Source: Rhodospirillales bacterium (GTDB lineage Bacteria; Pseudomonadota; Alphaproteobacteria; Rhodospirillales; SHVQ01). Taken from it: a DNA stretch of 43,214 bases. The stretch spans positions 1-43,214 of the forward strand of contig SHVQ01000024.1 in assembly GCA_009694195.1 (NCBI GenBank), read 5' to 3'. A program made the position numbers and the translations under genes. Positions 1 to 8,109 of the stretch are shown here, in pieces. Each line of letters starts with the position of its first letter. The first letter of the stretch is position 1. The notes below the pieces were generated by a model that did no database searches, was not told the DNA's origin, and saw only the letters and a program-made list of their open reading frames with translations.

Positions 1-15
1 CTAAGAGACTGTCCC

Positions 16-648
16 CTACTCCCCCCGCCAAATCACCACTTTGATCGGCGTCGGTTCCCCGTCGTTGCAGGGGTTGTTGACCTGCGGACAATTGGAGATG
101 ACGGCGAGCACGTCCATCTCGGCGCGCAAGTCTACGTAGTCGCCGGGCTTCGACGTCCCCGGTTGGAACACCGTGTCCCCGAGCCGGTACGAATCGCGCA
201 CCGGCACGTCGCAGAAGAAATTGATGTTGGGGACGATGTCCTTCCGCCCGAGGCCGAACGGCTTCAGCGCGGCGAGAAAATTCTCGCGGCAGCCGGGCTG
301 GCCCTTGACCCCGTACAGCATCGCATTGCTGGGCGCGCTGCAGCAGCCGCCGATCGTGTCGTGGTGGCCGCAGGTGTCGGCAACGACGGTCATCATCGGC
401 CGCGCGACGTCGGAATAGAGAACGTCGCCCGCCGCGAGTGCGATGCGGCGCGCCTTTTTCATGGTGTTCGGCGCGTGGTAGCGCTCCTCCGGCGCGTCGG
501 CGTTGTAGCAGAGGAAATCGACGCCCTGCCGGCCCTCTACGTCGACGATGCGAAGCACGTCGCCCTTCGCGATGCGTTTTCCCCAAGGACGGCCCGCTTC
601 TACCGTCGCTTCCTCGATCACCCGGCCCGGGATGTCCGCGCCGCTCAT
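16..648 (-). CDS. DUF1989 (urea carboxylase-associated family) protein
   Basis: A 210-residue protein of the DUF1989 family. Family hallmarks are visible: a GRQGVDFL segment near residue 37, RPMMTVVADTCGHHDTIGGCC in the middle (Cys/His-rich, plausible metal or thiol site), and RAEMDVLAVISNCPQ near the C-terminus. Known members include the two subunits of carboxyguanidine deiminase, which act with guanidine (urea) carboxylase; many others are uncharacterised, so the substrate here is unknown. The ATG at 648 was chosen because it forms an ATGA overlap with the stop of the upstream deacetylase gene, implying translational coupling; the open frame continues upstream only as an antisense-like shadow over that gene. 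No urea carboxylase gene is in view. A second, diverged DUF1989 gene lies at 22147-22746. Confidence 0.85.
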   Translation of the reverse strand: MSGADIPGRVIEEATVEAGRPWGKRIAKGDVLRIVDVEGRQGVDFLCYNADAPEERYHAPNTMKKARRIALAAGDVLYSDVARPMMTVVADTCGHHDTIGGCCSAPSNAMLYGVKGQPGCRENFLAALKPFGLGRKDIVPNINFFCDVPVRDSYRLGDTVFQPGTSKPGDYVDLRAEMDVLAVISNCPQVNNPCNDGEPTPIKVVIWRGE

Positions 649-1511
649 CGGGAGGCACCCCTCTTCTTTCGCACGCGCGTTCCTTTCTTGCCGCCCTCCG
701 TCTTGATCCAGAAGTTCGCCAGCTCCTCGCAGGTGGCGAACCAGACGCCGGAGTGTCCCTGGATGTACTCGAGGATGCGCCGGAGCATGGCCAAGCGCCC
801 CGGCCGCCCGATGATCTGCGGGTGAAGGAGAAGATGATATGTCGCGCCCCAGTCGTAGATGGCGTCGAACTCCTCGCGCCAGAGATCGTAGATGTGCTGG
901 GAGGTGAAGATCGGGCGCGGCAGCGGGATCGAATAGAGCGACACCATCGAGTCGTCGAGGGTCCACCAGAACGGGATGTCGACCGGGCCGGGCCGTCCGT
1001 CCTTGAGCACGTGGCGGTACGGGTTCACGTCGTCCATCATGATGCTGCAGTAGAGGAAGCCGCGGTCGGCGACCAGCTCGACCGTGCGCTCGCTCGACGT
1101 GGCGGCGGGCGGCCGGTAGCCGCGCGGCCGGATGCCGAGAACGCGCTCGTGGGCGGCGAGCCCGCGGTCCATCTCCTCGACCTCGGCGGGGTAGTCGTCC
1201 GGGTCGATCCACTTGTGCAGATAGCCGTGGTGGCCGATCTCGTGCCCGGCCTTGAGCAGCGACTCGACCGACTTCGGGTGGCGCTCGACCGTCCAGCCCG
1301 GCGTGAAGAACGTGCCCTTGACGCCCAAGTCGCGGAACAGCTCGATGACCTTCGGCACGCCGACCTTGGGCGCGTAGGTGCCTTGCGAGAGGATGGTGGG
1401 CTTGCGCAGGTTCGAGGGGTCGCGCGCGAACCACAGGGTCTCGGCGTCGTAGTCGAAGGTGAGAAGCACGCAGCAGCGGGCGCCGTTCGGCCACGCGACG
1501 GAAGTGGACAT
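645..1511 (-). CDS. Polysaccharide deacetylase (NodB-fold) family hydrolase
   Basis: A 288-residue NodB-homology protein, first gene of a two-gene operon with the DUF1989 gene (4-base ATGA overlap). Motif 1 is TFDYDAET (residues about 18-25, catalytic base and metal Asp), motif 2 is the metal-binding GHEIGHHGYLHK (about 90-101), and motif 3 is RPRGYRPP (about 128-135). LLLHPQIIGR near residue 230 supplies the late His motif. The length and lack of a signal peptide suggest a cytoplasmic enzyme acting on a small amide, like the PuuE allantoinase branch, rather than a cell-wall deacetylase. Pairing with DUF1989 supports a ureide, amidine or guanidine substrate; that is inference. The C-terminal tail is strongly basic (KKGTRVRKKRG). 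Substrate not determined. Confidence 0.85.
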   Translation of the reverse strand: MSTSVAWPNGARCCVLLTFDYDAETLWFARDPSNLRKPTILSQGTYAPKVGVPKVIELFRDLGVKGTFFTPGWTVERHPKSVESLLKAGHEIGHHGYLHKWIDPDDYPAEVEEMDRGLAAHERVLGIRPRGYRPPAATSSERTVELVADRGFLYCSIMMDDVNPYRHVLKDGRPGPVDIPFWWTLDDSMVSLYSIPLPRPIFTSQHIYDLWREEFDAIYDWGATYHLLLHPQIIGRPGRLAMLRRILEYIQGHSGVWFATCEELANFWIKTEGGKKGTRVRKKRGASR

Positions 1512-1587
1512 GTGAGCGTCTCCCCGGAAATCTTGATCCGGCTGACACGCTCCCTCAGGCGGCGCGCCGAGTCAATTGCCGGCCATC

Positions 1588-1665
1588 GTCACCCCGGCCG
1601 AGCGAAGCGAGAGCCGGGGTCCAGATTTTGAAAGTCCCTGGACCCCGCGCTTTCGCGGGGGTGAC
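1588..1665. repeat. REP-like bipartite inverted repeat
   Basis: Two palindromic arms form a larger inverted repeat: the left arm starts GTCACCCCGG and ends CCGGGGTCCAG, the right arm starts CTGGACCCCGCG and ends GCGGGGGTGAC. It fills the gap between the deacetylase gene start and the secreted-protein gene stop. The same GTCACCC...GGGT(GAC) motif recurs at 19184-19293, 19888-19997 and 37099-37157, so it is a dispersed chromosomal family. Confidence 0.7.
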
Positions 1666-1679
1666 GCGGAAGAGCCGCG

Positions 1680-2477
1680 TCAGATTCCCGAGCCGACGGA
1701 GTTCCAGTAGTCGTGGTTCAGCTCCATCTGCATGCGGTCGTGGCGCGCCTCGAGGCAACGCCGCAGGCTGGAATAGAACTTCGAGTCGGCGCCGAGGCAT
1801 CGCTCGTAGGTCTGGGCCGCGCGGGCGTAGGCGGGATCGTCCGCGTCCGCGGCGCCCTCGCCGATCGCTTTGCTCCAGAGCTCGCGGTTCGCCGCCGCCG
1901 GCATCCGGCCGTAGAGCGGGTGCGCGTTGATCAGCTTGCTGGTGAGCCGGAGCGCCCGCGAGACCTCGACGTCGGTGTCGAAGAGTCGGGCGGCGGCGGC
2001 ACGGAGCGGCCCCGTCACGTAGGCAATCTCCTCGGGCGTGAGGGGCTCCGGATCACCCGCCACCGGCAGCGGGACCAGCGCCACGTTCTCGCCGACGATG
2101 ACCGCGACGCTGACGCCGCCGGCCGCCTTGAGCTGCGCTTCGGTGATGCTGATGCGCATGGCCGAGATGCCGCGCGGGACCTGGATCTCGGCCTTCTCCG
2201 CCGGCAGCGGGAAGCGCGTGCCGTCGGCCGCGACGGCGACGAGCGCCACGCGCCCGCTCCCGTGGACGCGGTAGAGCGTCCCCGACATCGGCACCTGCCG
2301 GCTCCTCTGCAGGCAGAACGTCGTGAGGTCGGCGGCGCACGTTCCGTCCTGGCAGTAGAGGGGCGTCGGCTCGACCGAGGCGACGACCCCGAGAATCTGC
2401 GGCGCGGCCGCCGCGCCGCCGGCCGTCAACGCGAGGAGAATTGCCGCCCATAACGAGGATTTGATGATCGCGCGCAC
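1680..2477 (-). CDS. Secreted protein of unknown function
   Basis: A 265-residue protein with a clear signal peptide (basic VRAIIKSS, hydrophobic LWAAILLALTAGGAAAA, likely cleavage after AAA near residue 22), so probably periplasmic. The GTG start at 2477 is preceded by a strong AGGAGGC Shine-Dalgarno; longer open frame upstream lacks one. The mature part has a Cys-containing N-terminal region (YCQDGTC, TFCLQR), a beta-rich middle with alternating hydrophobic strands (VALVAVAADG, SVAVIVGENVALVPLP), and a helical, charged C-terminal half with two further Cys. I recognise no family. It lies 177 bases downstream of the pentapeptide-repeat gene in the same direction, with no evident terminator or gene in the gap. 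Confidence 0.7.
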   Translation of the reverse strand: MRAIIKSSLWAAILLALTAGGAAAAPQILGVVASVEPTPLYCQDGTCAADLTTFCLQRSRQVPMSGTLYRVHGSGRVALVAVAADGTRFPLPAEKAEIQVPRGISAMRISITEAQLKAAGGVSVAVIVGENVALVPLPVAGDPEPLTPEEIAYVTGPLRAAAARLFDTDVEVSRALRLTSKLINAHPLYGRMPAAANRELWSKAIGEGAADADDPAYARAAQTYERCLGADSKFYSSLRRCLEARHDRMQMELNHDYWNSVGSGI

Positions 2478-2654
2478 GTGACTGCCTCCTGTTTCGCGGG
2501 AGGGTGCGCGACGGACCACCGCCGGCCATGCGTCTACGCGCCGATGCGCTGGACGGACGATGTGCTCGCGCACGACTCGACCCGCGCCGAGAGAAAGAGT
2601 CGCACGCGCCCCGGTCAATCACAAGGCACGGACGATCGCGCCTTGACGGGAAGG

Positions 2655-4007
2655 TCAGTCCAGCGTCAGGCCGCGGACGCCGCGCCGGTCGGTGTTGGTG
2701 AAGTTGGCTCCGCGCACGTCGGCGCCGGTGAAGTTGGCGTCGGTCAGCGTCGCGCCCGAGAGATCGGCGTCGCGCAGATCGGCGTCGGTAAAGTCGACGC
2801 CCGTCAGGAGCGAGTGCTTGAGAACGGCGCCGTTGAGACGGGCACCCTTGAGGCTCGCGCGGTCGAGATTGGCTTTCCATTCGCCGCCGCCCGCGCGGTT
2901 GGAGATCACCACCTCGCTGAACACCGCCGCGACCAGGTCGGCGCCGCCCATGTTGGCACGCACGAGCTTGACGCCCCGCAAATCGGCGCGAGAGAGCCGC
3001 GCCGCGCGCAAATCCGCGAACGAGAGATCGGCCATCAGGAGGGCCGTCTTCGAGAGGTCCGCCCCCTTCAGGATCGCGAACGAGAGATCGGCGGCCGAAA
3101 GGTTCACCGACGACAAGTCCTGGCCGTGCAAGTCGGTCTTCGCCAGCACGGCGCGCTTGCCCTTCTTGCCGCCGGTGCCGACCCACTGCCCGTGTTCGAC
3201 GATGATGTCCTTGAGCGAGCGCTCCATCTTCTCGAGGCTCAGCGGCATCTTGGCCTTGCTGAGGTCGACCTTGCTCAGATCGACCGATTCGAAGATGGCG
3301 CCGATGAGGTCGGCCCCCGTGAGGTCGGCGTTGTCGAGCTGGGTGTTGCTGAACATCGCGCCGTGGAAGATCGCGCCCGCGAGATTGGCGCCGGTGAAAT
3401 CGGCGCCTTCAAGGATGCAGCCGGTGAGGTTGGAGTTCGAGAGGTTGGCGCGGACGAATTTCGCGTTGCGCAGGATGCAGTCCGTGAAGTCGGTCTGCAC
3501 GACGAAGGAGTCCGACAGCTTGGCCCCCGTCATGTCGGCGCCGCGCGCGACCGCGCGCTCCATGCCCGGCGCCGCGTCCGCGTGCAGGAGCGGCGTGATG
3601 TCGCCGTGGCGGTCGGTGCGGAGCAGCACGCCGTCCCGCATGTCGGCGTCGTTCAGGATGGCCCCCGTGAGGTTCGCCCCGGCGAGACAGGCGCCGCGCA
3701 GATCGGAACGGCTCAAGTCGGCACGGCAGACCATGGCGGACCGGAGGTCGGCGGCGAAGAAGTTCGTGTTGACGAACTTGCCTTCCGTCATGTCGGCGTG
3801 ACAAAGGAGCGCGCCGGTGAAGTCGGCCTGCGAGAGATCCATGCCCGAGAGGTCGAGGTACGAGAGATCGTGGAAGTTGAAGGACGCGCGCTTGGCGTCG
3901 CGCTTGCTGGAGACGAAGTTCCGATGCTTGAGCGCAATCTCCAGGAGATCGGCTTGAGTGACCTTCTCCCACGATGCTTGATCGGACTTCGAGCCGCTGT
4001 CGGCCAT
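2655..4007 (-). CDS. Pentapeptide-repeat protein
   Basis: A 450-residue protein built almost wholly of A(D/N)LXX pentapeptide repeats, predicted to fold as right-handed quadrilateral beta-helices. There are two blocks. Each is preceded by a helical segment of similar pattern: residues about 22-42 (LLEIALKHRNFVSS...RASF) and about 292-320 (LKDIIVEHGQWVGTGG...RAVL). The first block spans about 45-285 and is briefly interrupted at about 140-170; the second runs to the C-terminus. No signal peptide or transmembrane helix, so probably cytoplasmic. Pentapeptide proteins include DNA-gyrase protectors (Qnr, MfpA) and membrane-associated scaffolds; nothing here decides between them. The ATG at 4007 is the first codon of the conserved-looking reading; 23 further in-frame upstream residues are possible but are basic and low in complexity. 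Confidence 0.85.
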   Translation of the reverse strand: MADSGSKSDQASWEKVTQADLLEIALKHRNFVSSKRDAKRASFNFHDLSYLDLSGMDLSQADFTGALLCHADMTEGKFVNTNFFAADLRSAMVCRADLSRSDLRGACLAGANLTGAILNDADMRDGVLLRTDRHGDITPLLHADAAPGMERAVARGADMTGAKLSDSFVVQTDFTDCILRNAKFVRANLSNSNLTGCILEGADFTGANLAGAIFHGAMFSNTQLDNADLTGADLIGAIFESVDLSKVDLSKAKMPLSLEKMERSLKDIIVEHGQWVGTGGKKGKRAVLAKTDLHGQDLSSVNLSAADLSFAILKGADLSKTALLMADLSFADLRAARLSRADLRGVKLVRANMGGADLVAAVFSEVVISNRAGGGEWKANLDRASLKGARLNGAVLKHSLLTGVDFTDADLRDADLSGATLTDANFTGADVRGANFTNTDRRGVRGLTLD

Positions 4008-4237
4008 GGTTTTCAGAAGGAGACCCTTCCCTCGCCGCGCCCGCCCTCTTGGCACCGATGCGGGGCGGGTCGCCATCTTAGCCCGATCCTACCGGATTGG
4101 CGCAACCGGCGGGGTGTCGGCCGTCACTCGCCCGGCGCCCTATCAAGCGCCCCTCCCCCTTTCTCCCCCTTCCACCCTGGGGGGGGGGATCTCTCTTCGC
4201 CGTTGCCAGCCGCCCGCGCGGCGCCTATGTGTCTCCC

Positions 4238-5614
4238 ATGGTCTCTCCCGTTCACGTGATCGGCGGCGGGCTCGCCGGTGCTGAGGCCGCGTGGCAGCTT
4301 GGCGAAGCGGGCGTGCCGGCGGTGCTGCACGAGATGCGCCCGGTTCGGATGACCGACGCCCACCGCACGGAAGGGCTGGCCGAGCTCGTCTGCTCCAACT
4401 CATTCCGTTCCGACGAGGCCGAAACCAACGCGGTCGGTCTTTTGCACGCGGAGATGCGGCGCTTGGGCTCGGTCGTCATGCGGGCGGCGGACGCCCACCG
4501 GGTGCCGGCGGGCACCGCGCTCGCGGTCGACAGGGACGGCTTCAGCCGCGCCATAGAAGCGACCTTGCGCGCCCACCCGCTGATCGAAATCCGGCGGGAG
4601 GAGATCACAGGCCTGCCGGACCCCGCCTGGGACTCCGTCATCGTCGCCACCGGCCCCCTCACTTCGCCCGCGCTTGCCGAAGCCATCCGTGCGATCACCG
4701 GCGAGACCGCGCTCGCCTTCTTCGACGCGATCGCGCCGATCGTGCACAAGGACTCGATCGATTTCACCAAGGCGTGGTTCCAGTCGCGCTACGACAAGGG
4801 CAGTGACTACATCAACTGCGCGCTCAATCACACCCAGTACGAGGAGTTCGTCGACGCGCTGCTGGCGGGTGAAAAAGTTTCGTTCAAGGAGTGGGAGACC
4901 AGCACGCCCTACTTCGAGGGCTGCCTCCCGATCGAGGTGATGGCCGAGCGCGGGCGGGAGACGCTGGCCTTCGGGCCGATGAAGCCGGTCGGCCTCTCCA
5001 ATCCGCACGCGCCCGGGCGGCGCCCCCACGCGGTGGTGCAGCTCCGCCAGGACAACGCGCTCGGCACGCTCTACAACATGGTCGGCTTCCAGACCAAGCT
5101 CACCTACGGCGAGCAGAAGCGCATCTTCACCAAAATCCCCGGCCTGGAGAACGCCGAGTTCGCGCGCCTCGGCGGCCTCCACCGCAACACGTTCCTCAAC
5201 AGCCCCAAATTGCTGGACGCGACGCTGCGCCTGAAGGCGGAGCCGCGGCTCCGCTTCGCCGGCCAGATCACCGGCTGCGAGGGCTACGTGGAGAGCGCCG
5301 GCATCGGGCTCTTGGCCGGGCGCTTCGCCGCCGCCGAGCGGCTCGGGCACGCCATATCGCGCCCGCCGGCGACGACATCCTTGGGCGCGCTGCTGGAGCA
5401 CATCACGGGCGGCGCCGACGCCGAAACCTTCCAGCCGATGAACGTCAACTTCGGCCTCTTCCCGCCCGTCGAGGCCAAGGACGCCAAGGGCCGCCCCATT
5501 CGCGGCACCGACCGCAAGCGCCTGCTCAGCCGCCGCGCGCTCGCCGACCTGGACGCCTGGCTCCACCGCGCCCGCCCTCATCCTGAGCGCGCGTCGAAGG
5601 ACGCGGCGGAGTAG
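4238..5614 (+). CDS. trmFO: Methylenetetrahydrofolate--tRNA-(uracil-5-)-methyltransferase TrmFO
   Basis: Forms 5-methyluridine at position 54 of the T-loop of tRNA, using methylenetetrahydrofolate as carbon donor and FAD as reductant. The 458-residue product has the family length and signatures: N-terminal FAD-binding [15 protein letters not shown] (residues about 5-19), HEMRP, the [10 protein letters not shown] segment, [22 protein letters not shown] with the conserved active-site Cys, and C-terminal [14 protein letters not shown] closing the FAD site. The ATG at 4238 places the glycine-rich loop at the usual distance from the N-terminus; the open frame upstream crosses a non-coding leader. 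The 230-base gap to the divergent pentapeptide gene contains a run of ten G at 4179-4188 but no other gene. Confidence 0.95.
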   Translation: MVSPVHVIGGGLAGAEAAWQLGEAGVPAVLHEMRPVRMTDAHRTEGLAELVCSNSFRSDEAETNAVGLLHAEMRRLGSVVMRAADAHRVPAGTALAVDRDGFSRAIEATLRAHPLIEIRREEITGLPDPAWDSVIVATGPLTSPALAEAIRAITGETALAFFDAIAPIVHKDSIDFTKAWFQSRYDKGSDYINCALNHTQYEEFVDALLAGEKVSFKEWETSTPYFEGCLPIEVMAERGRETLAFGPMKPVGLSNPHAPGRRPHAVVQLRQDNALGTLYNMVGFQTKLTYGEQKRIFTKIPGLENAEFARLGGLHRNTFLNSPKLLDATLRLKAEPRLRFAGQITGCEGYVESAGIGLLAGRFAAAERLGHAISRPPATTSLGALLEHITGGADAETFQPMNVNFGLFPPVEAKDAKGRPIRGTDRKRLLSRRALADLDAWLHRARPHPERASKDAAE

Positions 5615-5664
5615 CGCACCCTTTCGTCACCCCCGCGGCCCCTTCCCGTCATCCCTTTCCCGTC

Positions 5665-5743
5665 ATGGCCGGACTTGATCCGGCCATCCATGCTCTTCCT
5701 GCAAGCAAGACGTGGATGCCCTGGGGGTCGGGGGGAATCCCCC
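5665..5743. repeat. REP-like palindromes downstream of trmFO
   Basis: The palindrome ATGGCCGGACTTGATCCGGC continuing with CAT occupies 5665-5687, followed by a second GC-rich hairpin GGGGGAATCCCCC at 5731-5743. The first matches the unit at 8617-8639, whose loop differs. They sit between the convergent trmFO and GNAT genes and could stabilise or end both transcripts. No gene is visible from 5615 to 5779. Confidence 0.7.
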
Positions 5744-5779
5744 AAAAGAAACCCCCTTGGTCGAGCCCGCGCATGACGA

Positions 5780-6301
5780 TTAATGGGAGGACGCCCGCCA
5801 CCCGGTAACCGCCCGCCACGGGCGCACGCCGCCCTTCACGCCCTCAAGCGCGTCGGGCACGAGCTCGCGCACCAGCAGTCGGTGCGGCTGTTCGTCCGGC
5901 ATGGAGAGGCCGAGGGGCGCCGCCGGGCGGAACTGGAAGCGCGCGTAGTAGGCGCGATCGCCGACCAGCAGCACGATCCGGTGCCCGGTCGCCGCCGCCA
6001 GCGCGAGGCTCTGCGACATCAGCGCGCCGCCGACGCCCTTCCCCTGATAGAGCGGCGAGACGCCGATCGGCCCGAGCAGGAGCGCCGGCGTGCGCGCGCC
6101 GCCGATCTCGACCGGCCAGTAGCGGACGGTGCCGACGACGTGGCCGCGGTCGCGCGCGACCAGCGAAAGCCGGGTGACCGGCGGCGTTTCCCGGCGGAAG
6201 GCGTAGGACGCCTTGCTCCGGCGGTCGCGGCTGAACAGGCGGTCGAGAAGCGCCTCGATCGCGTTCGAGTCCTTCGGCTGTTCGTTGGCGATGCGGATCA
6301 T
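5780..6301 (-). CDS. GNAT family N-acetyltransferase
   Basis: A 173-residue acetyl-CoA-dependent N-acyltransferase of the YhbS-like type. The acetyl-CoA pyrophosphate loop is YQGKGVGGALM (residues about 89-99), following the strand TPALLLGPIGVSPL. The later strand HRIVLLVGDRAYYARFQF is typical of this subgroup, which carries GD..YY..F near the end of the fold. The substrate cannot be read from sequence. It is transcribed towards trmFO. Upstream, 6302-6575 holds no gene that I can support and separates it from the AT-richer orphan nuclease-like gene. Confidence 0.85.
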   Translation of the reverse strand: MIRIANEQPKDSNAIEALLDRLFSRDRRSKASYAFRRETPPVTRLSLVARDRGHVVGTVRYWPVEIGGARTPALLLGPIGVSPLYQGKGVGGALMSQSLALAAATGHRIVLLVGDRAYYARFQFRPAAPLGLSMPDEQPHRLLVRELVPDALEGVKGGVRPWRAVTGWRASSH

Positions 6302-6575
6302 CGGTTCCGGGAGGCAATGAAAAGAGAAGCGGCGCCGGCTTCGGCCGCGTCACCCTCGGGAACCGTGGTGGAGATTACAAGAGAAGAGTCGGAGGCAGAT
6401 TCTCGTCGGGCGCGTCACGCGGCGGCGGCGAATTGCACGCCGCGTCGTCGTCGGAGGCTCCGAAGAGAAGTTGTCACGCGCGTTCTCCTGCTCGTTTGCG
6501 CTGATAGAGCGAAGGGGGCGGGAGTGTCAATGGGGAGATCAGGCTCATTCGATGTGTCGAACCGGCAGTCTGCGG

Positions 6576-7979
6576 CTAGTCGGTCGAAGGTGTGCTCGAT
6601 TCGCTTATCGGACGATGATCTCGCGAAGAAAGAGCAATTCCACGCGCCCGCGTAATTTCGGAGAGGACGCTTGTTCTTAACTCAGGGGAATTGATGGTTC
6701 TAACGAACGACTCAAAATAGGCGGTCGCGGAGACAAGAGAGATCTCCCACGTCTCTGCCCGCTTCACTACATTCTCTGGAAATTCGGGCTTGTCTTCTGT
6801 TCCTCTCATTTCAGGAGGAGTATTTCTCCACGCATTACCGAACAGGATGCCTTTGCATTCTTTTCCTGTCTCTTCTTCATATTTGAGCAGGTAATCGTTG
6901 AGCTGTCGGAGGTGCGAGAGGGAAATACTCTTTGAAACGCCTTTGACTTCCATCAGAAATTCTTGGCCTTCAAATTCCAGGATGTACTCCTCTTCGCCAT
7001 ACTTGGATGGAGAAATCTTCGCGCCTAATTGCTCTAGACTTCTTTTTACGATGGCTTCTAGTTCTTTTCCCGTGCCGAAAAGTAAGCGTCGAAAGGAATT
7101 GAGGTCAGCGATCTGCGCCTCCAGTTCCTTCACAAGTTGTGAATCATGGACTATTCGCAGTTTGGTCTCCGCCGACTGTTGCAGAAGTTTATCTACCCCA
7201 GGAACCACGATCTGAGATGCCCAATCTGGCTCAGGCGACCCAAAAGAGAATCCTATCTCTTCTCGAAGAATTTCGGCCAACGCCTCCTCTGGTGAGACTC
7301 GATCAATCAGCGGAAGGAGAACAATCGTTCCGCTTGAGACATCTGCTGTCTCGGGATATTCCCGCCAGGTTTGCCCAAAGTCATTTGATTTTTGCTGTTG
7401 GTGCCTGACCTCGACATGGAGTTGCCCAGCGAGGATACGGCCGTATCTGTTTTCAAGGTATGGCTCGAATGGGACCTTGTATTTAGTATTTTTCGTTTGA
7501 CCATAGAAATTGATGATCTCGCGCGTGAGACATCCGTGCGGGATAGTCAGATGGAAAGACCATTCAGACATTTTCTTAAGATACGAGGTATATGTTGCTT
7601 GCTTTTGCAAAATGCTCTTTCCAACCTCTCTCGGCGTCTCGTAGCCAACGGGGCACCAAGCGTTGCTGGAAAGTTGGTCGGGATATTTTGAAGGGCGCTG
7701 GACAGTGAAATTCGGCGCAAGCAGGGCAACAATCTTTCCTCCAGAGTGTATAAGGCGAACCAGCGCAGTCCTCAGTTTTCCAAGCAGATCACTATCCGCA
7801 GAAACGAGGAAATTTTCTGTTACGTGTGGAACGGAAACGACTACCAGATCGTAGTCAGGAATGTTGGGACGGTGATGGTCCTCCCACGATACAGAGTCAA
7901 TCCCAGAAAATGTCGTGCAACCGAGCAAAAGTGCCCGGCGCTTTCCTCCTTCGTTCTCACTTTGCCCCATGCGGTCCAT
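6576..7979 (-). CDS. Orphan protein with C-terminal PD-(D/E)XK nuclease-like domain
   Basis: A 467-residue protein in three parts. Residues about 15-100 look like an alpha/beta Rossmann-like domain (RRALLLGC, YDLVVVSVPH, GGKIVALLAPNF); about 100-280 is unassigned; about 280-315 is a predicted coiled coil (SQLVKELEAQIADLNSFRRLL). The C-terminal third resembles restriction-endonuclease-like domains: FGTGKELEAIVKRSLEQLG, then EEEYILEFEGQEFLMEVKG, with acidic residue and E-x-K spacing fitting PD-(D/E)XK, then KGILFGNAW...PPEMR and FPENVVKRAE. The codon mix is noticeably AT-richer than all neighbours, suggesting horizontal acquisition. No methylase, helicase or other defence partner is adjacent. 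The start is uncertain: the ATG at 7979 is used; GTG 7982 and ATG 7970 are alternatives. A sensor-plus-nuclease defence role is inference. Confidence 0.75.
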   Translation of the reverse strand: MDRMGQSENEGGKRRALLLGCTTFSGIDSVSWEDHHRPNIPDYDLVVVSVPHVTENFLVSADSDLLGKLRTALVRLIHSGGKIVALLAPNFTVQRPSKYPDQLSSNAWCPVGYETPREVGKSILQKQATYTSYLKKMSEWSFHLTIPHGCLTREIINFYGQTKNTKYKVPFEPYLENRYGRILAGQLHVEVRHQQQKSNDFGQTWREYPETADVSSGTIVLLPLIDRVSPEEALAEILREEIGFSFGSPEPDWASQIVVPGVDKLLQQSAETKLRIVHDSQLVKELEAQIADLNSFRRLLFGTGKELEAIVKRSLEQLGAKISPSKYGEEEYILEFEGQEFLMEVKGVSKSISLSHLRQLNDYLLKYEEETGKECKGILFGNAWRNTPPEMRGTEDKPEFPENVVKRAETWEISLVSATAYFESFVRTINSPELRTSVLSEITRARGIALSSRDHRPISESSTPSTD

Positions 7980-8028
7980 CACAATTTTAGTTCGCCTCTC
8001 CGTTGGCGAGGACCGAAGACGATTGCCC

Positions 8029-8109
8029 CTACCCCACCCGCGCCATCCTCCCCACCACCGGATATCCCGGCTCGGCGAAGCCGTGCGCGGACGGGTGCCC
8101 CGCCGGCAC
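8029..8109 (-). pseudogene. Fossil C-terminus of a second aldo/keto reductase
   Basis: Read on the minus strand, 8109-8029 encodes VPAGHPSAHGF followed by AEPGYPVVGRMARVG and a TAG stop. This matches the last 26 residues of the intact aldo/keto reductase at 8651-9661 at 22 of 26 positions, with the stop codon in the same place. No other part of a reductase precedes it: the fragment begins exactly where the SnoaL-like gene ends, overlapping its stop codon. It is therefore a remnant of a duplicated or paralogous gene whose remainder was deleted. Confidence 0.8.

Noticed and set aside
16..1548. A 510-codon minus-strand open frame joining the DUF1989 sequence to an Arg/Ala-rich N-terminal half.
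   Set aside because: Only the part from 648 down is coding; upstream of that the frame is a shadow of the deacetylase gene, whose NodB motifs are in another frame.
1512..1587. Guanidine-I (ykkC) riboswitch upstream of the DUF1989 operon.
   Set aside because: I looked for its conserved ACGR and GGGA-type loops before the deacetylase start and before 25414 and could not support one.
2692..3990. Possible tandem DNA repeat or CRISPR-like array from the regular 15-base periodicity.
   Set aside because: The periodicity is the codon-level trace of pentapeptide repeats; units vary in sequence and there are no spacers.
2478..4259. A 593-codon plus-strand open frame opposite the pentapeptide gene, with its own regular periodicity.
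   Set aside because: The regularity mirrors the repeats on the other strand; the composition (Val/Gly/Glu/Arg) resembles no protein family and there is no ribosome site.
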